Shown: one piece after another, positions 16,781-25,183 of the stretch
Numbering within the stretch: the first letter of the stretch is position 1
Layout: each line of letters begins with the position of its first letter
Assembly (NCBI RefSeq): GCF_004363075.1
Contig: NZ_SNYN01000012.1
Span: forward strand, 1-64,000
DNA: 64,000 nucleotides
DNA from: Actinorugispora endophytica
Lineage (GTDB): Bacteria > Actinomycetota > Actinomycetes > Streptosporangiales > Streptosporangiaceae
Direction: 5' to 3'
The notes under the pieces: generated by a model
The model's input: the letters and a program-made list of their open reading frames with translations, nothing else
Told to the model about the DNA's origin: nothing
Databases searched by the model: none
Translations under genes and position numbers: made by a program

Positions 16781-17580
16781 CCCACCCGACCGGCGCCCGA
16801 CCCATGCGCCGGGTCACCGCGCACCTCCTGCCCACCACCCCCGACGGGCACGTCCACACACCCCTCACCAACGTGCGCATCGCCTTCGGCGACGACCCGG
16901 CCGCCCGCCTCCGCACAGCCGCCCGCCTCGCCCCCCACACTCCCCTCACCCCCGTGGACGTGCGCACCGACCTCGCCACCGTCCACCACCACGGCCACCC
17001 CGCCCACATCCACGTCGACCGCCTCTACTACACCGCCCCCGCACCCGACGAAACCACCGGCGACACCCCGCCACTCACCCTCGAGCAGGCCCTGGCCCTC
17101 CCCGGCCACCCCACCCCCCGGCAACTCGCCGACACCGAGACCGCCCCGCCCCGATCCACACGCCGCTTCGCCGCCTACGGACTCGTCACCGACCCCGCAG
17201 GCCGCCTCCTGCTGTCGAAGATCGCCTCCGGCTACCCCGGCGAAGGCACCTGGCACCTCCCCGGCGGCGGCGTCGACCACGGCGAAACCGCCCGCGCCGC
17301 CCTCATCCGCGAAATCAGCGAGGAAAGCGACCAGAACGCCCACACCGGCGCCGTCATCTCCATCGCCCACCACCACCGCACCCACCAGAACGGCCCCCAC
17401 ACCGACCTGTACGCGGTCTGGGTGTTCCTCCACGCGCACGTCCCCCACCCCGGCACCCCACGCGTCACCGAAACCGACGGCTCCACCATCGACGCCGCCT
17501 GGTTCACCCCCCAGGACCTGCCCCACCTACGCCTGTCCATCACCGCCAGACGCGGCCTCACCAGCCTCCTGAACACCTGA
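16777..17580 (+). CDS. Nudix hydrolase with extra N-terminal domain
   Basis: Protein of 267 residues. The Nudix box is complete within GGGVDHGETARAALIREISEESD, with REISEE supplying the metal-binding glutamates, at about residues 160-182. About 125 residues precede it and look like a degenerate Nudix or linker domain with many His residues. The substrate is unknown. GTG 16777 has GGAGG upstream and overlaps the HAD stop; an ATG at 16804 has no ribosome site. HAD plus Nudix suggests a nucleotide-pool or sugar-nucleotide clean-up pair. Confidence 0.85.
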   Translation: MTHPTGARPMRRVTAHLLPTTPDGHVHTPLTNVRIAFGDDPAARLRTAARLAPHTPLTPVDVRTDLATVHHHGHPAHIHVDRLYYTAPAPDETTGDTPPLTLEQALALPGHPTPRQLADTETAPPRSTRRFAAYGLVTDPAGRLLLSKIASGYPGEGTWHLPGGGVDHGETARAALIREISEESDQNAHTGAVISIAHHHRTHQNGPHTDLYAVWVFLHAHVPHPGTPRVTETDGSTIDAAWFTPQDLPHLRLSITARRGLTSLLNT

Positions 17581-17594
17581 CCCCCGCCGATCCC

Positions 17595-17639
17595 GGCCTT
17601 CCCGGGGTCTCGGAGAGAGAAGGAGGCCCCGGAAAGGCC
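17595..17639. terminator. Bidirectional terminator, degenerate member of palindrome family 1
   Basis: Arms 17595-17611 and 17623-17639 pair with two imperfections between the convergent Nudix and permease genes. The arm sequence (GATCCCGGCCTTCCCGGGG upstream) is a diverged version of the GATCTTGACCTTTTCGGGG core seen at 23954, 58353 and 62323. Confidence 0.65.
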
Positions 17640-17663
17640 AAGACCGACGGAACAGCCGAAGGG

Positions 17664-18953
17664 TCACCCGACCAACTCACCACTCCACCAACGACGCACC
17701 ACGAACACCCCCGCACCCGCACCGATCACCAGGACACCACCCAGCACCGACCCCAACGGCAGACAGAACGCCAGAACCACACACCCCACCAACCCCACCA
17801 CCGGCACCGCCAGAAACGGCCGGTTCTCCGCCGGCCCCAACCGCAGCGCCGACGCGTTCGCCACCGCGTAGTACAACAACACCCCGAACGCCGAGAACCC
17901 GATCGCGCCCCGCACGTCAGCGACCACCACGATCACCGCCACCACCGCCCCCACCGCCACCACCGCGCGGTGCGGCGCGCCCGACCGCGAATGCACAACC
18001 CCCAGCCACCCCGGCAGATGCCCGTCCGCGGCCATCACCGCCACCGTGCGCGACGTCCCCAGCATCAACGACAGCAACACCCCCGCACACGCCACCGCCG
18101 CCCCCGCGGCCACCACCGGCACCAGCGAACCGAACCCGCCGGCCTCGACCACGTCCGCCAACGGCGCCGACGACCGCGACAACACCCCCGGCCCCAACAC
18201 CGCCAACGCCGACGCCACCACCAACCCGTACACCACCAGCACGATCCCCAGCGCCCACCCCACCGCCCTCGGAATCACCCGCTCGGGATCACGAACCTCC
18301 GCCCCCAACGTCCCGATCCGCGCATACCCCGCGAACGCGAAGAACAGCATCCCCGCCGACGACAACACCGCCGCCAACCCGTGCCAGCGCTCCACCCGCA
18401 CCAGACGAGCCACCTCGGCGGCCCCCGACCCCCACGCGACCACCACCACCAGAGCCAACACCGCCAGAACCACCACCAGCAGCACCCGCACCACCCGCAC
18501 CGACAGGCGCACACCCCGGTAGTCCACCGCCGCCATCACCGCGACCAGGGCCAACGCCCCCACCCTCGGCTCCCCCGGCCACACGTACACCCCGAACGTC
18601 AACGCCATCGCGGCGCACGACGCCACCTTCCCCACCACGAAGGCCCACCCCGCCACATACCCCCACCCCGCGCCCAGGCGCTCCCGCCCGTACACGTACG
18701 TGCCGCCCCACTGGGGATGACACGCCGCCAACCGCGCCGACGACGTCGCGTTGCAGTACGCCACCACCCCCGCGATCACCAACGCCAGCGGCAGCCACCC
18801 GCCCGCGGTACGCGCCGCCGGGGCCAGCACCGCGAACACGCCGGCACCCACCATGGCGCCCATACCGATCACGACCGCGTCCACGGTGCCCAGCACCCGG
18901 GCCGGCGCGGCGGGCCCGGAAGCAGCGGACTCAGAAAAAGATGAGGAGCTCAC
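17664..18953 (-). CDS. APC-family amino acid permease
   Basis: Polytopic transporter of about 429 residues with roughly twelve hydrophobic helices. The first helix contains DAVVIGMGAMVGAGVF, matching the GxGIGxGIF-type unwound substrate-binding helix of the APC superfamily. The loop after helix 6 contains EVRDPERVIPRAV, the conserved E-x-x-x-P-x-R-x-x-P-R element. Substrate is probably an amino acid or amine. GTG 18953 is chosen because MAEIGLGRG... upstream is atypical, but no strong Shine-Dalgarno supports it. It lies downstream of an SDR gene on the same strand, 190 bp away. Confidence 0.82.
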   Translation of the reverse strand: MSSSSFSESAASGPAAPARVLGTVDAVVIGMGAMVGAGVFAVLAPAARTAGGWLPLALVIAGVVAYCNATSSARLAACHPQWGGTYVYGRERLGAGWGYVAGWAFVVGKVASCAAMALTFGVYVWPGEPRVGALALVAVMAAVDYRGVRLSVRVVRVLLVVVLAVLALVVVVAWGSGAAEVARLVRVERWHGLAAVLSSAGMLFFAFAGYARIGTLGAEVRDPERVIPRAVGWALGIVLVVYGLVVASALAVLGPGVLSRSSAPLADVVEAGGFGSLVPVVAAGAAVACAGVLLSLMLGTSRTVAVMAADGHLPGWLGVVHSRSGAPHRAVVAVGAVVAVIVVVADVRGAIGFSAFGVLLYYAVANASALRLGPAENRPFLAVPVVGLVGCVVLAFCLPLGSVLGGVLVIGAGAGVFVVRRWWSGELVG

Positions 18954-19143
18954 GGCGTGAGTGTGCCCGATCCGCGTCACATCCACGTGAAGAGCCGGCC
19001 ATATCGCACTGAACACCCCACGCGAAACACCCCGAAAACCCCAAGCCACCTGCCCGCGCCCCCGACCGAGACCGATTTCGGCCACCCGCGCGGCGACGGG
19101 GCCCGCCGCGCACCCCGCGACAGGCCCCGCACCGCCCCCGCGC

Positions 19144-19902
19144 CTACTCCACCCCCGCCGACAACGTCCTGCCCCCGTCCAACGTGAGCACCTGACCCGT
19201 CACCCACGACGCGTCCCCCGACGCCAGATACGCGATCGCCGCCGCCACGTCCTCGGGCTCCCCCAACCTCCCCAACGGATACCCGGCCGCCACCGCCGCC
19301 TCGTCCCCCGCGAACAACGCCTCCGCGAACCGCGTCCTGACCACCGCCGGCGCCACCGCGTTCACCCGGACCCCGTTCCCCGCCAACTCGTACGCCAACT
19401 GCTGCGTCAGGTTGACCAGCGCCGCCTTGCTCGCCCCGTACACCCCGATCCCCGGCGAAGGATGCAACCCCGCCAACGACGCCACGTTCACCACCGCGCC
19501 CCCGTGCCCCGCCATCCACGCGTGGTACACCGCCCGCACCCACGACGCCGCCGCGATCACGTTCACCTCGAAGATCTTGGCCATCGCCGCCTCGTCCACG
19601 TTCACCACCGCGTCGAACACCGGGTTCACACCCGTGTTGTTCACCAGCACGTCGATCCGCCCGAACGCCTCCAGCGCCCGCTCCACCACCTCCGCGCGAT
19701 GCCCCGCGTCATGGGCCTTGCCCGCCACCCCCAGCGCCCGCCCGGCGCCACCCAGCCGCTCCACCGCCTCCGCCAGGGCCCCGGCCCCCCGAGCCGTCAC
19801 CACCACCCGGCCGCCCTCGTCCACCACCCGGCGCGCCGTGGCGAAACCGATCCCCCGGCTCGCGCCCGTCACCACCGCGACCATGCCCTCGAAACGACCC
19901 AC
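19144..19902 (-). CDS. Short-chain dehydrogenase/reductase (FabG-like)
   Basis: Classical SDR of about 252 residues. The cofactor loop is TGASRGIG, followed by VLVNNTGVNP, the catalytic Ser in NVASLAG and the YGASK Tyr/Lys pair. The C-terminal ASWVTGQVLTLDGGRTL is typical of 3-oxoacyl-ACP or secondary-alcohol dehydrogenases. The Arg at the second beta strand (VTARG) suggests NADP(H) use. GTG 19902 has GGAG about eight bases upstream. A candidate palindromic operator lies about 45 bp upstream. It may be co-transcribed with the permease. Confidence 0.88.
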   Translation of the reverse strand: MGRFEGMVAVVTGASRGIGFATARRVVDEGGRVVVTARGAGALAEAVERLGGAGRALGVAGKAHDAGHRAEVVERALEAFGRIDVLVNNTGVNPVFDAVVNVDEAAMAKIFEVNVIAAASWVRAVYHAWMAGHGGAVVNVASLAGLHPSPGIGVYGASKAALVNLTQQLAYELAGNGVRVNAVAPAVVRTRFAEALFAGDEAAVAAGYPLGRLGEPEDVAAAIAYLASGDASWVTGQVLTLDGGRTLSAGVE

Positions 19903-19946
19903 GACACAACTCCGATCACACCGCGGACAACCGACCGAACACACAA

Positions 19947-19963
19947 TACCGACCAGTAGGTCT
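19947..19963. promoter_or_regulatory. Possible TetR-type operator upstream of the SDR
   Basis: TACCGACCAGTAGGTCT contains the dyad GACC-AGTA-GGTC (19951-19962), 45-61 bp upstream of the SDR start. The form resembles operators of TetR repressors controlling lipid genes in actinomycetes. No regulator is adjacent. Confidence 0.35.
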
Positions 19964-20019
19964 GCCGCCGAGTCCGGACCACCCCCACAAAAACCAACCC
20001 ACTGATACCCTCACCCACC

Positions 20020-20619
20020 GTGACCTCGCACTACTTCAACCCCGACCCCACCACCCCCAGCCACACCACCACCATCAACCTCGTCCTCCCCGACCTCCAC
20101 CTACGCCTGAAAACCGACCGAGGCGTCTTCTCCCCCGACAAAATCGACCTCGGCACCCGCATCCTCCTCGAAACCGTCCCCCCACCCCCCCAACACGGCA
20201 CCCTCCTGGACATCGGCTGCGGCTACGGCCCCATCGCCCTCACCATGGCCAAACGCGCACCCCACGCCACCGTCCACGGCGTCGACGTCAACAACCGCGC
20301 CCTCGACCTCGCCCGCCACAACGCCCGAACCAACGACATCACCAACACCCACTTCCACCACACACCCCCCGACACCCCCACCGGCCCCTTCCACGCCATC
20401 TGGTCCAACCCACCCATCCGCATCGGCAAAACCGCCCTCCACACCCTCCTCACCACCTGGCTCACCCAACTCGCCCCCGGCGCACACGCCCACCTCGTCG
20501 TCCAGAAACACCTCGGCGCCGACACCCTCCACCGCTGGCTCGACACGACGATCCACCCCACCGAACGCGTCTCCTCCCGCGCCGGCTATAGAATCCTGCG
20601 CACCACACGGCACCCCTGA
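20020..20619 (+). CDS. RsmC-like class I SAM methyltransferase
   Basis: Protein of 199 residues consisting of a single MTS-type methyltransferase domain, as in the C-terminal half of RsmC (16S rRNA G1207 methyltransferase). SAM motif I is LLDIGCGYGPIAL, motif II is VHGVDVNNRAL and the catalytic motif IV is SNPPIRIGK (NPPxxxG). It likely modifies guanine N2 of rRNA. The RsmC N-terminal domain is missing, as is usual for short actinobacterial versions. The GTG start has no Shine-Dalgarno, and a GATACC element lies about 11-16 bases upstream, so a leaderless mRNA is possible. It is followed at 60 bp by a SpoU gene. Confidence 0.85.
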   Translation: MTSHYFNPDPTTPSHTTTINLVLPDLHLRLKTDRGVFSPDKIDLGTRILLETVPPPPQHGTLLDIGCGYGPIALTMAKRAPHATVHGVDVNNRALDLARHNARTNDITNTHFHHTPPDTPTGPFHAIWSNPPIRIGKTALHTLLTTWLTQLAPGAHAHLVVQKHLGADTLHRWLDTTIHPTERVSSRAGYRILRTTRHP

Positions 20620-20679
20620 CCTGCCGGATAGACTCGAAAACCAACACCAGCCCCACCGACCGCAAGGACCACACACCAG

Positions 20680-21225
20680 GTGAGCACGCAACTGCGCCCC
20701 ACCGACGTCAAACGACTCAACCGCCAATGGCGCAGGCGCACCCACAACCGCGTCAGCCTCATCGTCGAATCAGTCACCCAACCGTTCAACCTCGGCTCCA
20801 TCCTGCGCACCAGCGCCACCCTCGGCGTCGACACCATCTGGCTCACCGGCAACGCCATCACCCCCGACCACCCCCAGGTCGGCAAGACCGCGCTCGGCAC
20901 CGACGCCAAGATCCACTGGGAGAAACTCGCCACCACCGGCGAAGCCGTCACCGCCGCCCGTGCCGACGGCTACCGCGTCGTCGCCATCGAACTCGCCCGC
21001 GACGCCCTCCCCCTGCACGACACCCCCCTCCCCGGCGACATCTGCCTCGCCGTCGGCGCCGAGGACCACGGCTGCTCCCCAGCCCTCCTCGCCGCAGCCG
21101 ACGCCATCGCCTACATCCCCCAGATCGGCAGGGTCGGCTCCCTCAACGTCGCCGTCGCCACCGCCATCGCCATCGCCGAGACCCGGCGCCGCGAATGGCG
21201 GGAACCGGCCGACACCGACCAGTAG
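20680..21225 (+). CDS. SpoU/TrmH-family RNA 2'-O-methyltransferase
   Basis: SPOUT (trefoil-knot) methyltransferase of 181 residues. The three SpoU motifs are present: N-LGSILRTSA (Asn and Arg of motif 1), CLAVGAEDHGCS (motif 2, with the Glu) and IPQIGRVGSLNVAVATAIA (motif 3). It lacks the N-terminal substrate domain of 23S enzymes, so a tRNA Gm18-type or similar target is plausible. GTG 20680 follows AAGGA at 20663. A TAGACT element upstream may be its -10. Confidence 0.87.
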   Translation: MSTQLRPTDVKRLNRQWRRRTHNRVSLIVESVTQPFNLGSILRTSATLGVDTIWLTGNAITPDHPQVGKTALGTDAKIHWEKLATTGEAVTAARADGYRVVAIELARDALPLHDTPLPGDICLAVGAEDHGCSPALLAAADAIAYIPQIGRVGSLNVAVATAIAIAETRRREWREPADTDQ

Positions 21226-21350
21226 CCCCTCACCCCCGGCAACCGAACCCCTCTTCAAGAACAGGGTTCAACCACACCAAACGGGGGAACTTCTCAGCCT
21301 CAACGAACGTATTCACCTACACACCCACCCATCACCAAAAGAGAGAGGCA

Positions 21351-21476
21351 ATGGACCCGTCCCGAAGTAGCGACAGCGTCCCCACCAGACGCTGCGCCCC
21401 CGACCTCGACGAACCCCCCTCACCTAGCCGCGCGCACACCGAGCCAGACCACTCCGAGGCGGTGTACGCGAAATGA
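21351..21476 (+). CDS. 41-residue leader ORF overlapping the CNNM gene
   Basis: ATG 21351 is preceded by AGAGAGG five bases upstream, and the frame runs 41 codons to a TGA at 21474-21476 that overlaps the ATG of the CNNM gene (21473) as ATGA. The peptide is hydrophilic, rich in Asp, Glu, Ser and Pro. It starts MDPSRSSD and contains DEPPSPS and TEPDHSE. Acidic/proline-rich leader peptides such as MgtL in enterobacteria control Mg2+ transporter genes by ribosome destabilisation at low Mg2+; the same idea would fit here because the coupled gene is CorC/CNNM-like. A 6-bp hairpin (GAACCC/GGGTTC, 21245-21269) lies further upstream. Function is inferred from layout only. Confidence 0.55.
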   Translation: MDPSRSSDSVPTRRCAPDLDEPPSPSRAHTEPDHSEAVYAK

Positions 21477-22858
21477 GCATCATCCTCAACATCCTCCTCG
21501 GAGTGGTGGTGGTCCTCCTGATCACCGCGGCGACCGGCTACTTCGTCGCCCAGGAATTCGGCTACATGGCGGTCGACCGCTCCCGCCTCAAAGCCCGCGC
21601 CGCCACCGGCGACACCGGGGCCAAACGCGCACTCGACATCACCAACCGGACCTCCTTCATGCTGTCCGGCGCCCAACTCGGCATCACCGTCACCGGACTG
21701 CTCGTCGGCTACATCGCCGAACCCATGATCGGCTCGGGAATCGGCGAACTCCTCGGCGGCGCCGGCGTCCCCACCGGCATCGGAGTGGCCACCGGAACCA
21801 TCCTGGCCCTCCTCTTCTCCACCGTCGTGCAGATGGTCTTCGGCGAGCTCTTCCCCAAGAACCTCGCCATCGCCCGCCCCGAACCCGTCGCCCGCTGGCT
21901 GGCCCTGTCCACCCGCATCTACCTGCGCGCGTTCGGCTGGCTCATCTGGCTCTTCGACCAGGCGGCCATCCTCCTGCTCAAGGCCATGCGCATCGAACCC
22001 GTCGAAGACGTCCAACACGCCGCGACCCCCCGCGACCTCGAACGCATCGTCGAGGAGTCCCGCGAGAGCGGCGACCTCCCCGCCGAACTCTCCACCCTCC
22101 TGGACCGCACCCTGGACTTCTACGAGCGCACGGCCGAACACGCCATGATCCCCCGACCCCAAGTCGCGTCCGTCGAAGCCGACGAACCCGTCAGCCGCGT
22201 CGTGGAACTCATGGCCACCGGCCACTCCCGGTTCCCCGTCCTGACCGACGGAGTCGACGCCATCGCCGGCGTCATCTGCCTGCGCGACGTACTCAACCTC
22301 GGCGAACACGACCTCGACACCATCCAGGTCGCCGACGTCGCCCGCGAAGCCGTCATGGTGCCCACCTCACTCCCGCTGTCGGGAGTCCTGGCCCAACTCC
22401 GCGACGCCCACGACGAGTTCGCCTGCGTCGTCGACGAGTACGGCGGACTCGCCGGAGTCATCACCACCGAGGACATCGCCGAGGAACTCGTCGGCGAGAT
22501 CGCCGACGAGCACGACCCCGAAGACGAGGGCGAGGCCCGCATCGGCGACGACGGCAACTGGCTCCTGCCCGGAGCCCTCCACGTCGACGAGGTCGAACGC
22601 CTCCTCGGACACGACCTCCCCGACGGCGACTACGAGACCATCGGCGGACTCGTCATCAGCCGGCTGCGACGCCTCCCCGAACCCGAGGACCGCGTCACCG
22701 TCGCCCTGCCACGCCACCCCGGAGCCCACGACGACGACCCCGACCGGGCCGTCACCCTCACCGTCGAGAACGTGGACCGCCACGTCCCCGAAACCGTGCG
22801 CCTCGAACTCCACGAAGCCGCCGACCACAACGGGACCCACACCGAGGTGACCGCATGA
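21473..22858 (+). CDS. CNNM/CorC (HlyC/CorC) family transporter, protein 1
   Basis: Membrane protein of 461 residues. The DUF21/CNNM transmembrane domain covers about 1-190, with TGYFVAQEFGYMAVDRSRLK and VFGELFPKNLAIARPEPVA as its hallmarks. Then come a CBS pair (about 215-340, with HAMIPRPQVASVEAD and DEYGGLAGVITTEDIAEELVGEI) and a C-terminal CorC_HlyC domain. The family is linked to Mg2+/Co2+ efflux or homeostasis. Its start overlaps a short leader ORF, and its stop overlaps the next gene by ATGA, so three frames are translationally coupled. This copy carries all three domains. Confidence 0.9.
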   Translation: MSIILNILLGVVVVLLITAATGYFVAQEFGYMAVDRSRLKARAATGDTGAKRALDITNRTSFMLSGAQLGITVTGLLVGYIAEPMIGSGIGELLGGAGVPTGIGVATGTILALLFSTVVQMVFGELFPKNLAIARPEPVARWLALSTRIYLRAFGWLIWLFDQAAILLLKAMRIEPVEDVQHAATPRDLERIVEESRESGDLPAELSTLLDRTLDFYERTAEHAMIPRPQVASVEADEPVSRVVELMATGHSRFPVLTDGVDAIAGVICLRDVLNLGEHDLDTIQVADVAREAVMVPTSLPLSGVLAQLRDAHDEFACVVDEYGGLAGVITTEDIAEELVGEIADEHDPEDEGEARIGDDGNWLLPGALHVDEVERLLGHDLPDGDYETIGGLVISRLRRLPEPEDRVTVALPRHPGAHDDDPDRAVTLTVENVDRHVPETVRLELHEAADHNGTHTEVTA

Positions 22859-23868
22859 GCGACCTGAACCCGTGGCTCGCCATGGGCATCTCCGCCCTCA
22901 TCATCGCCCTCAGCGCCTTCTTCGTCGCCATCGAGTTCGCCCTCGTGGCCGCACGCCGCTACCGGCTCGAAGAGGCCGCCGAGACCAGCGCTTCGGCCCG
23001 CGCCGCGCTCAAGAGCGCCCGCGACCTGTCACTGCTGCTCGCCGGCTCCCAGCTCGGCATCACGCTGTGCACCCTGGCACTGGGCGCGATCACCAAACCA
23101 GCCGTCCACCACCTGATCGACCCGCTGTTCCACGGCTGGCTGCCCGAAGCGGTGGCCTACGCCGCCTCCTTCGTGGTCGCCCTGGTGCTGGTCACCTTCC
23201 TGCACCTGGTCGTCGGCGAGATGGCCCCCAAGTCCTGGGCGATCTCCCACCCCGAGAAGTCCGCCACCATGCTGGCCATCCCCATGCGCGCGTTCATGTG
23301 GCTCACCCGCCCCGCGCTCGTGCTCCTCAACGGGATGGCCAACTGGTGCCTGCACCGCGTGGGTGTGGAGGCGGTCGACGAGGTCGCCTCCGGCCACGGA
23401 CCCGACGACCTGCGCGAACTCGTCGAGCACTCCGCCAAGGCGGGGTCCCTCGACCCGGAGCGCCGTGCCCAGCTCGCCACCGCCCTGGAGGTCAACTCCA
23501 GGCCGCTGCGCGAGATCGTCACCCCGAAGAACGAACTCGCCGGAGTCGGCCCCGACGCCTCCCTGGACGCCATCAAGCAGGCCGCGCGCGACAGCGGGCA
23601 CCTGCGCCTGGTCGTGGGCGACGACGAGCCCTTCGGAGTGCTGCACGTGCGCGACGCGCTCACCAGCGGCCCCAAGACCACAGCCGCCGAACTGATGCGC
23701 CCGGTCCTGACCCTGGACGCCACCACCCCCATCTACGCGGCGCTGAGCATCATGCGTGAGAGCCGCACCCACCTGGCACTGGTGGAGGACGAGGAGAACC
23801 TGGTGGGTCTGGTCACCATGCAGGACATGCTCGACCAGCTGCTCCTGGCGGGAACGAACACCGGGTAA
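22855..23868 (+). CDS. CNNM/CorC family transporter, protein 2 (lacks CorC_HlyC tail)
   Basis: Paralogue of 337 residues with the DUF21 membrane domain (about 1-185, including FFVAIEFALVAARRYRLEE and VVGEMAPKSWAISHPEKSA) and a CBS pair (about 205-330). It ends after the second CBS motif, LVGLVTMQDMLDQLL, so the C-terminal CorC_HlyC domain of its partner is missing. Paired long and short CNNM genes are common in actinobacteria and may form a heteromer. It overlaps the upstream gene by 4 nt and is followed by a perfect 15-bp hairpin. Confidence 0.88.
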   Translation: MSDLNPWLAMGISALIIALSAFFVAIEFALVAARRYRLEEAAETSASARAALKSARDLSLLLAGSQLGITLCTLALGAITKPAVHHLIDPLFHGWLPEAVAYAASFVVALVLVTFLHLVVGEMAPKSWAISHPEKSATMLAIPMRAFMWLTRPALVLLNGMANWCLHRVGVEAVDEVASGHGPDDLRELVEHSAKAGSLDPERRAQLATALEVNSRPLREIVTPKNELAGVGPDASLDAIKQAARDSGHLRLVVGDDEPFGVLHVRDALTSGPKTTAAELMRPVLTLDATTPIYAALSIMRESRTHLALVEDEENLVGLVTMQDMLDQLLLAGTNTG

Positions 23869-23892
23869 CCGACCAGCCCGAACAACGGACCC

Positions 23893-23924
23893 GTGGGGCC
23901 CGGCGACCTGTCGCCGGGCCCCAC
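23893..23924 (+). terminator. Hairpin terminator of the CNNM operon
   Basis: A perfect 15-bp stem (23893-23907 and 23910-23924) closes over a 2-base loop 25 bp past the stop of the second CNNM gene. The stem is GC-rich with no U tract. Confidence 0.7.
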
Positions 23925-23953
23925 GACGTCGGGAGACGAGTGGTATCCGTTCC

Positions 23954-24023
23954 CCCCGGTGATCTTGACCTTTTCGGGGTCTCAATCGTCTCTGAGACCC
24001 CGAAAAGGTCAAGATCACCGGGG
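23954..24023. repeat. Palindrome family 1, perfect 31-bp inverted repeat
   Basis: Arms at 23954-23984 and 23993-24023 are perfectly complementary over 31 bp around an 8-base loop. The core GATCTTGACCTTTTCGGGG recurs at 58353-58422, 62323-62372 and, degenerately, 17595-17639. A lone outer-arm fragment is at 60209-60222. It lies between the CNNM operon and the threonine aldolase gene. Confidence 0.85.
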
Positions 24024-24088
24024 AGAGCGCCAAGAAACGGACACCTTCCCCCGGCGAACCCCGGAAAACGGGACACTAGGGTGGGGCG

Positions 24089-25183
24089 ATGACCGCTATG
24101 CCCGACCCGCGTCCGCGGGGATTCGCCTCCGACAACTACGCCGGCATCCACCCCGAGGTGCTCGCGGCGATCGCCGACGCCGACCAGGGCCACGCGGTCG
24201 CGTACGGCGGCGACGCGCACACCGCGCGCCTGCGGGAGGTCCTCGCCCGGCATCTCGGCGGCCCCGTGGACGTCTTCCCCGTCTTCAACGGCACCGGCGC
24301 GAACGTGACGGCGCTGCAATCGATGCTGCCGCGCTGGGGAGCGGTCGTCACCGCGGCCACCGCGCACATCAACGTCGACGAGCAGGGCGCCCCCGAGCGG
24401 ATCGGAGGCATGAAACTGCTGACCGTACCGACCGACGACGGCAAGCTCACGCCCGGGCTCATCGACCGCGAGGCGTGGGGATGGGGCGACGAGCACCGCG
24501 CTCAGCCGCTCGTCGTCTCGATCACGCAGTCGACCGAACTCGGCACCGTGTACACGCCGGACGAGATCCGCGCGATCACCGACCACGCGCACGGGCTGGG
24601 CATGCGCGTGCACGTCGACGGAGCGCGTCTGGCGAACGCCGCGGCAGCGCTCGACCTGCCCCTGCGCGCCTTCACGCGCGATGCGGGCGTCGACGTGCTG
24701 AGCCTCGGCGGCACCAAGAACGGTGCGATGCTCGCGGAGGCCGTCGTCGTGCTGAACCCCGAGGCGTCCGCCGGACTCACCTACCTGCGCAAGCTCAACA
24801 TGCAGCTCTCCTCGAAGATGCGCTTCCTCTCGGCGCAACTGGTGGCCCTGTTCGACGGCGACCTCTACCTGCGCAACGCCCGCCACGCGAACGCGATGGC
24901 GCGGCGCCTGCGCGCGGGCGTCGAGGCGGGCCTCGCGGACGGCTCGGTCAGCGGCGTGCGCTTCACCCGCGAGACGCAGGCCAACGGCGTGTTCGCCGTC
25001 CTGCCCCCCGGAGTCGCCGACCGGCTGCGCACGGACTTCCGCTTCTACGACTGGGACGAGTCGACAGGCGAGGTTCGCTGGATGTGCAGCTTCGACACGA
25101 CCGAGGAGGACGTCGACTCGTTCGTCGAGGCCATCGCGCGAGAGACGTCGTCACGGGGCCTCGCCGCCGCTTCGGGTCGGTGA
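24089..25183 (+). CDS. Low-specificity L-threonine aldolase (PLP enzyme)
   Basis: Fold-type I PLP enzyme of 364 residues of the beta-eliminating-lyase group, splitting L-threonine or allo-threonine into glycine and acetaldehyde. The N-terminal FASDNYAGIHPEVLAAI matches the SDN-x-x-G-x-HP start of threonine aldolases. The cofactor Asp is in VHVDGARLANA, and the Schiff-base Lys is in SLGGTKNGAM. The C-terminal FYDWDESTGEVRWMCSFDTTEEDVD is typical too. Codon use includes more TCG and GCG and less of the CCC/GTC bias of its neighbours, so acquisition from another actinobacterium is possible. It stands alone, with a palindromic element upstream. Confidence 0.87.
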   Translation: MTAMPDPRPRGFASDNYAGIHPEVLAAIADADQGHAVAYGGDAHTARLREVLARHLGGPVDVFPVFNGTGANVTALQSMLPRWGAVVTAATAHINVDEQGAPERIGGMKLLTVPTDDGKLTPGLIDREAWGWGDEHRAQPLVVSITQSTELGTVYTPDEIRAITDHAHGLGMRVHVDGARLANAAAALDLPLRAFTRDAGVDVLSLGGTKNGAMLAEAVVVLNPEASAGLTYLRKLNMQLSSKMRFLSAQLVALFDGDLYLRNARHANAMARRLRAGVEAGLADGSVSGVRFTRETQANGVFAVLPPGVADRLRTDFRFYDWDESTGEVRWMCSFDTTEEDVDSFVEAIARETSSRGLAAASGR

